Assembly (NCBI GenBank): GCA_036250195.1 | Contig: JAVHZZ010000003.1 | Location: 62,204,789-62,268,788 of the forward strand | DNA length: 64,000 nt | Reading direction: 5' to 3' | Source of the DNA: Mixophyes australis | Taxonomy: Eukaryota > Chordata > Amphibia > Anura > Limnodynastidae | Part shown: piece after piece, positions 53,875 through 64,000 of the stretch | How the letters are laid out: each line of letters opens with the position of its first letter | Numbering within the stretch: the first letter of the stretch is position 1 | Translations under genes and position numbers: made by a program | The notes under the pieces: generated by a model | The model's database searches: none | Seen by the model: the letters and a program-made list of their open reading frames with translations, nothing else | What the model was told of the DNA's origin: nothing

Positions 53875-54314
53875 GCCTGTGAAGCCCTTTTTGTGCAAAG
53901 CAATGATAACTGCAGTTGTTTCCTTGCAGTTGACCATGGTTAACAGAGGAAGAACAATGATTTCAAGCACCACCCTCTTTTTAAAGCTTCCAGTCTGTTA
54001 TTCTATCTCAATCAGCATGACAGAGTGATCTCCAGCCTTGTCCTCATCAACACTCTCACCTGTGTTAACAAGAGAATCACTGACCTGATGTCAGCTGTTC
54101 CTTTTGTGGCAGGGCTGAAATGCAGTGGAAATGTTGTTTTTGGGATAAAGTTCATTGTCATGGCAAAGAGGGACTTTGAAGTTAATTGCAATTCATCTGA
54201 TCACTCTCCATGACATTCTGGAGTATATGCAAATTGCCATCATAAAAACTGAGGCAGCAGACTTTGTGAAAAATAATATTTGTGTCATTCTCAAAACTTT
54301 TGCCCATGACTGTA
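53875..54314 (-). mobile_element. Tc1-like transposon, 5' terminal fragment
   Basis: On the minus strand it starts at the TIR (TACAGTCATGGGCAAAAG, with the TA target), runs through a 5' leader with TTTTGAGAATGACACAAAT and reaches an ATG near 53940. This opens a Tc1-type transposase N-terminus (M-V-N-C-K-E-T, A-L-H-K-K-G-F-T-G, the first helix-turn-helix) and is cut after about 21 codons at the LTR minisatellite. The catalytic DDE domain is absent. The leader matches the widespread fish/amphibian Tc1 family as I recall it. Confidence 0.8.
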
Positions 54315-54640
54315 CTATTGATATTGATTATTATCTTCCCTTTGTTCCACTTACCCAGTTCAGAATCTCCTTTCATTAAATCTCCCATACCCATTTATTT
54401 CCCCCACAATAAACATCCATTTGTTTGTTCATAACCACAGTGTGTGATCCATTATTATTCAGAGGGTTAGTGTGATCAGGTAAAAGGTCTTCCCGAGTGA
54501 ACCCCTGGTGGATCCAGTTACAGTCCGTATCCCACCTTACTGTGTAGAAGACTTGGGTGGAGGCACTGAAGAGGAGAGAGACAACATTTCACCACCCCTT
54601 TCAGAGTGTTAGGGAAAGGGGTGCTATATCTATAGATTGT
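54315..54640. other. Unassigned, possibly LTR-derived
   Basis: Contains CAATAAACATCC and a TCTTCCCGAGTGAACCCC block reminiscent of an LTR end and leader, but no bounded element was found. Confidence 0.3.
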
Positions 54641-54653
54641 GATTCCCTAGGCC

Positions 54654-55056
54654 CAGGGCCGCCATCAGAAATCATGGGGCCCAGTACGGGCCCCCCAAGC
54701 CCCACCCCCCGATGAGCGCCCCCCAGCCGATGTGCGCTCCCCCCCATGAGAAACAGCGCAACACATACTTACCTGGGGGCCCGCTGTTTTGCAGTCCGCT
54801 GGTCTCCGCTACTCTGTCTTCAGCCTGGCAGGCAGATCACATTATCGCAGGGAGAATTATTCCTCCACCCCTGCGATCGCATTCTGGTGCCTGGCTGTCA
54901 CGGTGACAGCCAGGCTGAAGACAGAGTAGCAGAGACCAGCGGACTGCAAAACAGCGGGCCCCCAGGTAAGTATGTGTTGCGCTGTTGTACCAGGCCCCCT
55001 GGTGAGCGCGGGCCCGGTACAACAGTACCCCCTGTACCCCCCTGATGGCGGCCCTG
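54654..55056. mobile_element. hAT-type foldback MITE (CAGGGCCGCCATCAG termini)
   Basis: Perfect 15-bp TIR (CAGGGCCGCCATCAG and its complement) and perfect 8-bp duplication CCTAGGCC (54646-54653 and 55057-55064). The interior is a large palindrome: about 54757-54830 is mirrored by about 54905-54985, including TTTTGCAGTCCGCTGG, CTACTCTGTCTTCAGCCTGG and GGGCCCGCTG arms. Confidence 0.9.
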
Positions 55057-55069
55057 CCTAGGCCAAGTA

Positions 55070-56170
55070 CATGCTGGCTGACCTTCATACCCAGTATAAA
55101 TAACCATGCATTCACCCAGAGTTTTTCCCATGTTCTGCAGCTGGCTCACTTCTTAGTAACACGTCTGCATTCAGAAGCTTCAAAATGAAAATATGACTTC
55201 CTGCCTTTTTTTTCTTATTATAAATGTTTGTGTAAATAAGTAAAATTGTATATTAAAGTTCACTCGTGGAATGGAAAGATTAACAAAAAGTATTAGAAAA
55301 GAAGATTGAAAGCGCTCTATATATATGGAAACTCATCATTTCAGCTCTGGGATTAGCAACATTTCATCTTCTCAATTCTAAAGAATTAGCAGAAATCAAA
55401 GTAATTTTACAGATTACACTGCTGGCCAGAGATTTAAGTAAACAGTTTAGCTAAAGGGTATAACCTAAAATTACTTGGAGCAGCAAAGTTGCTGTATTGA
55501 AATAGTTTGGTTAAAGTGTCCTTACAGTGAAGGTGACGGATTTTGTGGGCTGTACCCACAAAAGTCGTCATGAGAATGCAATCTATCAAGTCACTGAACT
55601 AGTTACTTTGCTGATACACCAGGCACTGGCTTGTAAATTGATTGGATTAATTTCTTCAGCCTGCGACATAGTTGCCCTACCCTACGTGTAAGTGTTTTGC
55701 ACACTTTAGCAGTGGATAATCATATATAATCATAGTTGGAGCTTAGATTATGTATACTTTTTATTTTAAAAAAGCAGCTGCAAACAAAACCGTGACATTT
55801 GTTATCTACTCTTATGGGCCTCTTTATTAACATTTACCCCATTGAGATTATAAGTGATAATTTTGTATCACCGTTTATCACAGTTAAAAAAAAAAAACAC
55901 TTATTGTTCAAATTTATGAAAAACATATTAGTGGGACAGCATTACCCAGCTGCCCTGGCAATACAGGTGATGGTAAACCTATCATTTTACCAGGCCAATC
56001 TCCGTCAGTCTGCACATTTACAATGGAACTGAGAGTCCAGATTTGTGCTTTCAGTTTCATTAGTAAAAAACACACATACACACATACCATTATATATAAC
56101 ATTTATAGTGTTTGATATTTGTTCCTATATATTTATATATGTCATTAATTGTAATAATTCAATTAATATT
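55070..56170. other. Gene-free stretch
   Basis: No gene or bounded element recognised. The block near 55930-56070 (TACCAGGCCAATCTCC, TACAATGGAACTGAGAG) resembles one near 57230-57330 and may be a very old dispersed repeat. Confidence 0.45.
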
Positions 56171-56174
56171 ATTT

Positions 56175-56488
56175 CATCATCATCAGTTATTTATATAGCG
56201 CCACTGATTCCGCAGCCCTGTACAGAGAACTCATTCACATCAGTCCCTGCCCCATTGGAGCTTACAGTCTAAATTCCCTAACATACACAGACACACAGAC
56301 TAGGGTCAATTTGTTAGCAGCCAATTAACCTACCAGTATGTTTTTGGAATGTGGGAGGAAACCGGAGCACCCGGAGGAAACCCATGCAAACATACAAACT
56401 CCACACAGATAAGGCCATGCTTGGGAATTGAACCCATGACCCCAGTGCTGTAAGGTAGAAGTGCTAATCACTTAGCCACCGTGCTGCC
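56175..56488 (-). mobile_element. tRNA-headed SINE copy 4
   Basis: Same family; the tail is at the left and the tRNA head ends GTGCTGCC at 56488. A short deletion removes the ACGGGGAGAA part of the body. Confidence 0.85.
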
Positions 56489-56670
56489 TCCGGGTGCTCC
56501 GGTTTCCTCCCACACTCCAAAAACATACTGCTAGGTTAATTGGCTGCTATCAAAATTGACCCTAGTCTCCCTCTCTCCCTCTCTGTCTGTCTGTCTGTGT
56601 CTGTGTCTGTGTGTGAGTGTGTGTCTATATTAGGGAATTTGGCCCTGCTCAAGGGAGCGTACAATCTAAG
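56489..56670 (+). mobile_element. Second SINE fragment, opposite orientation, fused to copy 4
   Basis: Starts directly at TCCGGGTGCTCCGGTTTCC (mid body) on the plus strand and runs through GGTTAATTGGCTGCTATC and a CTGTCTGTGT run to TTAGGGAATTT. The tail after that is diverged. The two pieces share an inverted CACCCGGAGG / CCGGGTGCTCC body. Confidence 0.75.
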
Positions 56671-56679
56671 GGAATCATA

Positions 56680-57780
56680 ACTGGAAAGTTGGTCTGTACA
56701 GTATAGGTAGACTGAAGTCTGATATCTCAGTGAGTAGAGGAGGTGGTTGTTAGGGTGCAGTGTGATGTAACCATATAAACAGAGAAGTCTGTTGCATCCA
56801 CTGGGTCCAATACCAATGCTTAGGCCAAATGTTGGAATGAAACAGGAGATAATTTACTTAAGTAGTGGCTTAGTATTAAAGGTAGCACATGTCACTATTG
56901 CATACCTCACTTGGTATCTTGGCTGGTTTCAGCAAATCAGAGTAGGGTTTGTCAGATCAGGGGGTGATTAGACAGACTATTTTTGTACCAGTCTTCTCTT
57001 TTTATATGTTGATAACAATGTTATGTTCAAAGAGAAACACTTTTGTTTATTAGCAGCAGTAATCCATAATGAGATTTACCTTGTGAATATTAGAAGTTTT
57101 TTCTTATTAATGCTATAGGGATATATCTATCATTGGCACCTGTGAAAAAAAAGACTTATCGCCAATTATCAAAAAAATATCACCAAGACAACTGAGCCAA
57201 GAGATACTGGTCCAGGCAAATAATGGTTAGGTTACCAGTTTTCCAGTCCAGTCTCTGCAGATGCATGCATGAGCTGAGCAAATGCAATGGAACTGGAAGC
57301 CAAGATTTGAGCTCCAGTTCCAATTAGTAAAAATAAATAAATAAAATAGATCTTAAAAAAAATGTCATTTATTTGAAACATTAATTTTTTTTTTAAAGCA
57401 TTGAATGGTATTAGCTCACAACTTGGAACTTTGAAGGGCAAAAGGTATCATAAATAAACAGGACACATGAATAGTAACATCAACGGTGCACTTCAAAGCA
57501 GGGGAGCACTGTAAACTTTTGGCTTTGGTGGGGCAAGAGAGAGCAAACCTTCCAAATGCCACTTCTAAAGGACTGTCCCTGTCCATAAGCCAGAATGTTG
57601 GGGTGCTATGAGTGGGTGCATCAATGAAGGGGTGTTTAGAAAGGAGGGGAATGGAGCCAGTAGCAGCCCAGTGTTTATAAAGTGCTAGGCACACCCCATG
57701 AGGACATGGTACAACAATAAGTAACACTGTCTTGTCCTCTTTCAGAAGGGTCATGACCGTGCCCTAATTCCCATAAATAT
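56680..57780. other. Gene-free stretch
   Basis: No recognisable gene; includes A/T runs near 57350-57400. Confidence 0.45.
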
Positions 57781-57784
57781 AATG

Positions 57785-58240
57785 TTGCAATGCAATACAC
57801 AGATCATTCTAATGACCTCATGACAATACAGAGACCATGATAGCAGCCTCTATACAACACAGTGAGCATTCCAATAACATCTATACAATACTGTTAGCAT
57901 CCCAGTAATATATACAAAGTACATTCTAGTGACTGCTATAGAAATAGAGAGCATTCTAGGGACCCCAATACAATATAAATAGAATCTTAATTATCAATGT
58001 ACAATACAGAGAACATCTTAATAAACAATATACAATACAGAGTACAACTTAATGAGAAAATACAGAAAACATCTTAATAAACAATATACAGTACAATAAT
58101 TCTAGTCAAAACACAAAAAAATTTTAGTGACTACTATTCAATGCTCACCCTGTTCTGGAGGCTACTTTAAAATGCATACCCCCCAAATAGTTAGTGGTTT
58201 TACAATACAAGCTTCCAAATCTCTGTTGGTATTACAGTGC
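57785..58240. repeat. Degenerate ACAATACAGAG repeat tract
   Basis: A loose array of 20-40-bp motifs around ACAATACAGAGAACATCTTAA and GCATTCTAGTGAC. Only the central part (57990-58085) is regular. Confidence 0.55.
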
Positions 58241-58504
58241 AGACCACCACAAATCCCCAGTTATCTGATGGAGACCAAAATTAATTTTATACTTCTCTTG
58301 TGGTCCCACACTGCCTGCTAGCATGTTAGGGAATGTGTTTGGCTTTTCTGGATGTTGCTATATCCAGTAGACAGTTCCCTGAACTCTGATTGGTGGATAA
58401 TTCCATCTATCCACCAATTAGGGTGTTGAGACCTCCTGACATTCTGTTTTCTGAATGGCCAGTGTCATCCACCAACCTGTGTGCTCAGAGCCGTCAATTG
58501 ACAG

Positions 58505-60365
58505 CAGGGCCGGACTGGCCATCTGGTTCTTCTGGCAAATGCCAGAAGGGCCGATGGCAGTGTGGGTCCGGCTCCCTGCGATCCACCGATTAAATAAAAA
58601 AAAAAAAAAGTTTGCGGCCGCGTAGGACTAGCTGCAGTGGATTCCCGGAGGCTGCTGTCAGTGCTGAGGTAAGTGTATGAGGGGGGGGGGGGGGGGAGAG
58701 AAACGGAATATGTGTGCAGGGAGGGGGGGAGAGAAATGGAATATGTGTGCAGGGAGGGGGGGGGAGAGAAACGGAATATGTGTGCAGGGGGGGGATAAAC
58801 CAAATATGTGTGCAGGGGGGGGAGGAACTGAAAATGTGTGCAGGGGGGAGAGGAAGCGAATATGTGTGCAGGGGGGGAGAGGAAGTGAATATGTGTGGGG
58901 GGGGGGAGAGGAAGCGAATATGCGTGCAGGGGGGAAGAGAAACCGAAAATGTGTGCGGGGGGAGAGGAAGCGAAAATGTGTGCAGGGGGGAAGGGGCATT
59001 AAATGTCTGCAGGGGGGGTGAGGGGCAATAAATGTCTGTGGGGGGGAGAGGGGTAATAAATGTCTGCGGGGGGGGCAATAAATGTCTGCAGGGCGGAGAG
59101 GGACTGAAAATGTCTGCAGGGGGATGGGGGGTGAGTGAAAATGCAGGGGGAAGAGGGTATGATTGAAAATGTCTGCGGGGGGAATTGGGGGGGTGAGTGA
59201 AAATGTCTGCGGGGAGGGGCAATGGCTGTAGGAGGGGGAAAATAAAAATGGCCAATGTGTGTGGGGGAAGTATATGACTATAATGTGTGTTATTAAGTGA
59301 ATGTGGGGCTGTTTGGGGGTAAATGAGGTCTGTTTATTAAATGTGATTATGAATTATTTAATGCCTGGGATGGCTGTGGGAAATGGTTATTTTTATTAAA
59401 CATAAATGCTATTTAATTTCTTGCTGAGGTTGTTTGGAGGGAGGGAAATAGATTTATTTATTAAATGGGAATACTATTATTTTAATGGGGCTGGAGTGAG
59501 GCCTAATTTTATAACGTGGGTGCTATATTGAGTTAACACCGATGCTGGTTGGAGTTTTCTAAATTTCATGTACCCATTTTTTTTTTCCAAATAGGGCCCC
59601 CAATATTCCAGGATCCAGACAAGCAGCAACTGATCTAAAGACACCAGGAGCCACAAGTGGTGACAATGACAAGACAGGTAAGAGAGACCAGGACAGTCTG
59701 CCAACTGTCCTGAATTTGGTGGGTGACTGTCCCGCTTAGTCAGGATTTGGTCTGACTGCAAGGACAGTTGGGAGGTATGTCCTACTTCACATTGTACTGC
59801 TTGTGAAGGCAGAACTGTATGCACCTAACAATAGTGCTCACAGTATTCCCTATGTATTTGTTGAAAATGTGTCTAATAACCATATTACATCATAGGAGCC
59901 CCCTGTCTTAAGTGCCTATGTCCTGAGCCTAAATCCAGCTCTGGTTAGCAGGAGGGAGCAGATAGCTACTCCCAGTCCCTGGATAGGACACAGCCTGCAG
60001 AGCAAGCCGAGGAGCTCTAAGTCTCATGAGATTTATTAATCTTGTGAGACTAAGAGCTTCCCTGCTCACTCTACAGGAAGTTCCCACTCTGATGGATGTC
60101 AGCAGCATCAGAAGCATAGATAAGTACAGTGGACTGGGGGTGTTGTAATGTGTTTCTGGGGTGGGGGGGTGGCATGATAGGGAGGGCCTGATAAATGTAA
60201 TGTTTTATTATAATGTATGTATCAATGCCCCATGTTGACCACGCCCCCAACATAATGTAGCTACGCCCTTGGTGGCACCGCACACAGTTTTTTCATGCTC
60301 ATCAACAGAGATGGGCCTGTATGCTTGAAATGCCAAGGCTGATTTTTAGTCCCAGTCCGGCCCTG
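58505..60365. mobile_element. Non-autonomous hAT-type element (CAGGGCCGGACTGG termini)
   Basis: Perfect 14-bp TIR CAGGGCCGGACTGG and its complement, with a perfect 8-bp duplication ATTGACAG (58497-58504 and 60366-60373). 1,861 bp. It contains a G-rich minisatellite at the left and no transposase. Sequence near 59670-59790 (GGACAGTCTGCCAACTGTCC and GGACAGTTGGGAGGTATG) may be a further short MITE nested inside. Confidence 0.88.
58676..59225 (+). repeat. G-rich minisatellite
   Basis: About fifteen imperfect units of roughly 30-38 bp: AATATGTGTGCAGG or AATGTCTGCGG followed by runs of 5-16 G with GAGAG. Strand asymmetry is extreme, with almost no C in long stretches. The proline- and glycine-rich frames it creates are artefacts. 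Confidence 0.92.
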
Positions 60366-60374
60366 ATTGACAGC

Positions 60375-61340
60375 ATACCCAGTAACTGTGCGACTGCACA
60401 ATTCATAGCCACACCTGGTGGCCAACAGTCATGCAGAGGATACTCGGAATAGCCTGGGAGCAACCTCTGCCTGCCTTCTTTAGTTCTTAATGAGTTGTGA
60501 GGCTGCATTGTGAAAAAAAAAGGGTTCAGCACTAATGAGTCGACTATGTGTGGGTGACAGGTGCACACATTACTAATATATGTAAGCTTTGGACTACTGA
60601 TGCTGTCCCTTGCATACATTGAGCAGAGATTTAAACTCATTCTCTGCTCCAACCACCATGGGTCTTGTCACCAGGCTCCATACAGCTTAAACACGTAGCA
60701 TCTGACACTGTAAGAATGCAGAATTGTGATCATTAGAAATCCATAAGCAGACGTTTACAAACTCTCCTGAAAATCTCCTTCCTTTTGATCTGTGTCTTGT
60801 AAAAAGAACTTGAAGGATTACCAGCTGCCTTATAATAATCAGAAGCAAAGGCTGTCAGCATTTGTTGGATGTATCTCTGGATTATATTCAAACTTGGTGA
60901 TTTGGGTGTTCCCCTCCATGGGTTAATGCATTTTTTTAAGTTTTGATTTTTGCACCGCTTTTTGTTTTGGTATCTAATGCCTTTTCTGCAAAGAGAAATA
61001 GATTTGATAATTTTTCTCAGGCGTTCAGCAAGTATAATATTACCACTGGGGGGCACTGATAGGGAATAAACAGCTATGACATCATTTGAAAGTATTTTCT
61101 TTAGAATGTAATTATTAAGGACTCATATACATGAGCGTTGAAAAACAACACCTTTAAAAAACGTTGACAAAGCATTGTAGATTATCCTCCCTTTTACAAG
61201 AGCGTTCATCCCCACAGCACGGCTTACTATGTAAGTAATAAGTGCTCCCATAGAACTATTTTATATTTTATTAGCAGTAACACATGTGAAGATTGGAGGC
61301 AATAATAAAATTAAAACATTAAGTTATGACAACATCGGCA
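60375..61340. other. Gene-free stretch with one unexplained minus-strand frame
   Basis: A 107-codon minus-strand frame (61056-60733) is lysine/arginine-rich and not recognised. No other coding signal seen. Confidence 0.35.
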
Positions 61341-61352
61341 ATGAGCCTAGGT

Positions 61353-61522
61353 CAGTGATGGGCAGCTTGTGGGCCTCCAGATGCTTCCTGCTTTATAATC
61401 AGATTTGTTTGTTCGCTCTTTCTTTGATTAAATGTATTGTTTTAACTTATTTATGAGACTAAAGGCAATTTTCGGCCCTCTTAAAGGCTAGAGCCTGAAG
61501 TGTATCAGCTTGACCATCACTG
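61353..61522. mobile_element. hAT-type MITE (CAGTGATGG termini)
   Basis: Starts CAGTGATGGGCA and ends TGACCATCACTG, a TIR with one mismatch. Flanked by a perfect 8-bp duplication GCCTAGGT (61345-61352 and 61523-61530). 170 bp, no coding sequence. Confidence 0.88.
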
Positions 61523-61796
61523 GCCTAGGTAATATTCTTGGAAATTTGAGAAACCTAAATAAATTTAGAATTATTTGTAATATAAATATTCTGTTTTGGA
61601 ATTTTAAAGAACAGATGTTATCATTGATAAAAAGATTTTCAAACACAATTGAACATTCTAGGAATATTTTAAGGACAATTGCACTTAGGTCATAATGATA
61701 AAAATGGCTTGACTTTTGATCACTGCATCCTTAGTCCAGCCTGCAGATCTCCCACAGCCTTACCTTTACCCACAACTTAACCCTGACATCCCCTAC

Positions 61797-62078
61797 AGTG
61801 GCGCACGCAGGGGGGGTTTCTGGTTCCCCTCCGCGAACAAACGGTACTGTACAGCAGCCGCGGCGCTGTCAAATAAGCGTCCGCGGCAGTGCTGTATTGT
61901 AGTATAATACAGCACTGCTGCGGATGCTGCTTGACAGCGCCGCGGCTGCTGTAGAATTCAGACCCGCCGAAATAGAGCTGCTGCGCATGCGCAGCAGCTT
62001 CCTCTCGCAATATTTTTTTTTTTTCCGGGGGGGGGCGGAAACTCCCCCTTCTAAATCCTGCGTTTGCCCCTGCCCTAT
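61797..62078. mobile_element. GC-rich foldback MITE
   Basis: Ends CAGTGGCGCACGCAGG and CCTGCGTTTGCCCCTG match as an imperfect TIR (13 of 16). The centre is a long hairpin: ACAGCAGCCGCGGCGCTGTC at about 61851 mirrors GACAGCGCCGCGGCTGCTGT at about 61934, and CAGTGCTGTATT mirrors AATACAGCACTG. No clean flanking duplication was found. Confidence 0.7.
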
Positions 62079-62410
62079 AGACTAAACATAACTACCTGCA
62101 GTGAAACTTATTTTCAACCCAACTCTAAAGCTTTCCCCCCACAGTCAATAATCCTAAAAGCTTGGCAATACTACCCTGATTTTCTGTAACGTTAGAAAAC
62201 TGTTACTTGATGCCCGTCTCTTACCCCTGTAACTATTGTTCCCCTAGTGCACTGGCCACACACGCTGATAATAGTTACCAAGATAATGTAACACTCAGAT
62301 ACATAGCATAACCAGTACCATAAGACGTTGGTATTTATGGGAGGAAGAGACGCGTATCTAGCAACAGTACCATACAGTTGCAAGTAACCAATAGCAATGC
62401 ATTCTCAGTA

Positions 62411-62743
62411 ATCATCATCATCATCATCATCAGTTATTTATATAGCGCCACTAATTCCGCAGCGCTGTATAGAGAACTCATTCCTGCCCCATTGGAGCTT
62501 ACAGTCTAAATTCCCTAACATACACACACACAGACAGACAGAGAGAGAGACTAAGGTCAATTATGATAGCAGCCAATTAGCCTACTAGTATGTTTTTGGA
62601 GTGTGGGAGGAAACCAGAGCACCCGGAGGAAACCCACGCAAACACAGGCAGAAAATACAATCTCCACACAGATAAGGCCATGGTCAGGAATCGAATTTAT
62701 GACCCCAGTGCTGTGAGGCAGAAGTGCTAACCACTAGGCCACT
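62411..62743 (-). mobile_element. tRNA-headed SINE copy 5
   Basis: Tail with (ATC)n at the left and tRNA-like head at the right, losing the last few bases of the head (the sequence leaves the consensus after GGCCACTG). Confidence 0.85.
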
Positions 62744-62749
62744 GAGATA

Positions 62750-63585
62750 TGGTTCTAATCTAAATTCCCCCTTTCTGTCTAAACTGATTACCTTCACCCC
62801 TTGTGCAACTATGCAATTATGCTGGCAATTGTGAAGAATTTTCCCTGGTATCAAATGCTCACTCTTTTTTTCACATGCAATAAATGAAGCAAGGATAGGT
62901 GAAACTGTTCCTTTGATGTGTGCAGCACGCAGATTGAAATAGACCATTTGCTCCCTGTTCATTGAAAGAGTTAATATATGCATGATTTGAAATATGAATG
63001 ATTTGCCAGTGTCTCAAAAACTAATTTCTAACTGTAGACAATACAGTATATATGTCGCTCTCCTAGATAAAGAGCTAAGGTATCTTATCAACGTAACAGC
63101 CAGTTCTTGTGATTTACCTACTTAATAGCCCTTATTTTTCTTGCTAATTGGTTGCGAGAAGAAACATTGTAAGAAATTAATAGCCTTAATTGTACCCCCT
63201 CACAGATGGTGTATTCTGGGCCGATTTCTGGCATTTACTAGATGATGAGAAGGCCTCACGGCACCATCAATCTGCCGGATACAAGACATTTATCAGACTA
63301 GATGTGGGACTTAAACTAAACTAAAGAGACACTTGTTTACGCAGCCACTGCTCTCATTATTGAATATTTACAAAAAGCTATGTTCTACTAACAGTTACAC
63401 ATTTAAAGGGAACATTTACCTGTGTCATACTGGGCAGGTTGCAGGTTGAGAATATAAAATGGTCACCAAAACATACGCATGTAACAGCTTCCACTTTTGC
63501 TTTATTGTAAACATGGTCATTATACTCTACTATGCTGTATAAACTGCAGCCTTTAATAACTAGTCAACAGATTTATAATATCACT
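62750..63585. other. Gene-free stretch
   Basis: No gene or bounded element recognised. Confidence 0.5.
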
Positions 63586-63590
63586 CTATG

Positions 63591-63768
63591 GGGTATATTT
63601 ACTAAACTGCGGGTTTGAAAAAGTGGAGATGTTGCCTATAGCAACAAATCAGATTCTAGTTATCATTTATTTAGTACATTCTATAAAATGACAGCTAGAA
63701 TCCGATTGGTTGTTATAGGCAACATCTCCACTTTTTCAAACCCGCAGCTTCATAAATTTACCCCCATA
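63591..63768. mobile_element. Foldback MITE, family 1 copy
   Basis: GGGGTATATTTACTAAACTG at the left mirrors TTCATAAATTTACCCCC at the right. The stem interior TTGCCTATAGCAACAAATC and GATTGGTTGTTATAGGCAAC matches 33804-33980 and 52490-52668. Confidence 0.85.
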
Positions 63769-64000
63769 TCTCTGCCTTCACACCACAAGCTATACTACTT
63801 TAGCTATATTTTCTTTCATTGTTTTTAAAGGTCCTAAACTATAAATGATGGCTTGGAGATACCAAACATGCCATCTTTTTATAAAATCTAGTAACTTCTT
63901 TCCATTAAAAATAACTAACATTTCTTTAGAACGCCAAATATTAATAAACCAAGGAATAAGTTATATCTGGCTTCCTTACTCCATGTAGATAAAAGGTTCA

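Noticed and set aside
53438..53903. Cysteine-rich repeat frame in the 45-bp minisatellite
   Set aside because: Same effect: 45 bp keeps the frame. The array belongs to an LTR.
58590..59255. Long proline-rich minus-strand frames and glycine-rich plus-strand frames
   Set aside because: They are produced by the G-rich minisatellite, whose units keep several frames open. There is no start context and the sequence is low-complexity.

Overview
This is a eukaryotic, most likely anuran (frog), intergenic window made almost entirely of transposable elements. No intact host gene and no convincing host exon was recognised. The amphibian inference rests on style, not on a database match: chromodomain Ty3/gypsy elements, BED-finger hAT elements, L1-superfamily LINEs, Tc1 remnants, a tRNA-headed SINE with an (ATC)n-type tail, and foldback MITEs.

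Left third (1-22.7 kb) is one old minus-strand L1-superfamily LINE broken up by later insertions. Its pieces, in LINE order, are: ORF1 N-terminal half (22.7-22.3 kb), ORF1 C-terminal half (18.5-18.2 kb), endonuclease (17.8-17.3 kb), linker and first RT block (16.2-15.7 kb), middle RT (5.16-4.82 kb) and post-YADD RT (188-1). The interrupting elements are (a) a decayed Ty3/gypsy copy at about 18.6-22.26 kb, itself hit by a SINE; (b) a solo LTR at 16.2-17.27 kb; (c) a 10.5-kb hAT composite at 5,167-15,683 flanked by the 8-bp duplication CATTAAGT; and (d) a young Gmr1-like LTR element at 194-4,814 flanked by CCCTG. For (b), (c) and (d) the LINE reading frame resumes across the junction when one copy of the duplication is removed. 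The hAT in turn carries an almost intact chromovirus (5,619-11,077, TSD TTGTC, one 1,480-codon Gag-Pol frame). Near its 3' end it also carries an antisense, frameshifted, intronless piece of what reads as the host gene NSMCE2 (SMC5/6 SUMO ligase), next to a second hAT 5' end and a duplicated hAT 3' UTR: a Pack-type gene-capture arrangement.

Middle (22.7-37 kb) is gene-free DNA with a second decayed gypsy copy (25.2-26.4 kb), LTR-like minisatellite debris, microsatellites, several MITEs and one very regular 36-bp-stem hairpin. At 37.04-41.43 kb lies a second hAT element (TSD GATAAAAT) with a truncated minus-strand transposase and three tandem arrays. At 41.74-47.17 kb lies a minus-strand chromovirus (TSD GCTGG) with two full LTRs but a gag-pol broken by a frameshift, nonsense codons and loss of the zinc-knuckle region.

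Right third (47-64 kb) is intergenic with SINE copies, hAT-type MITEs with clean 8-bp duplications (52.08, 54.65, 58.5, 61.35 kb), a gypsy-type LTR fragment with a 45-bp minisatellite fused to the end of a Tc1 transposon, and a G-rich minisatellite inside the 58.5-kb element.

Mechanistically, both chromoviruses show the hallmarks of self-primed reverse transcription (Tf1/sushi type): 10 nt at the predicted RNA 5' end, 31 nt from the first T of a TATTTA box, are perfectly complementary to the bases 1-2 nt inside the 5' LTR.
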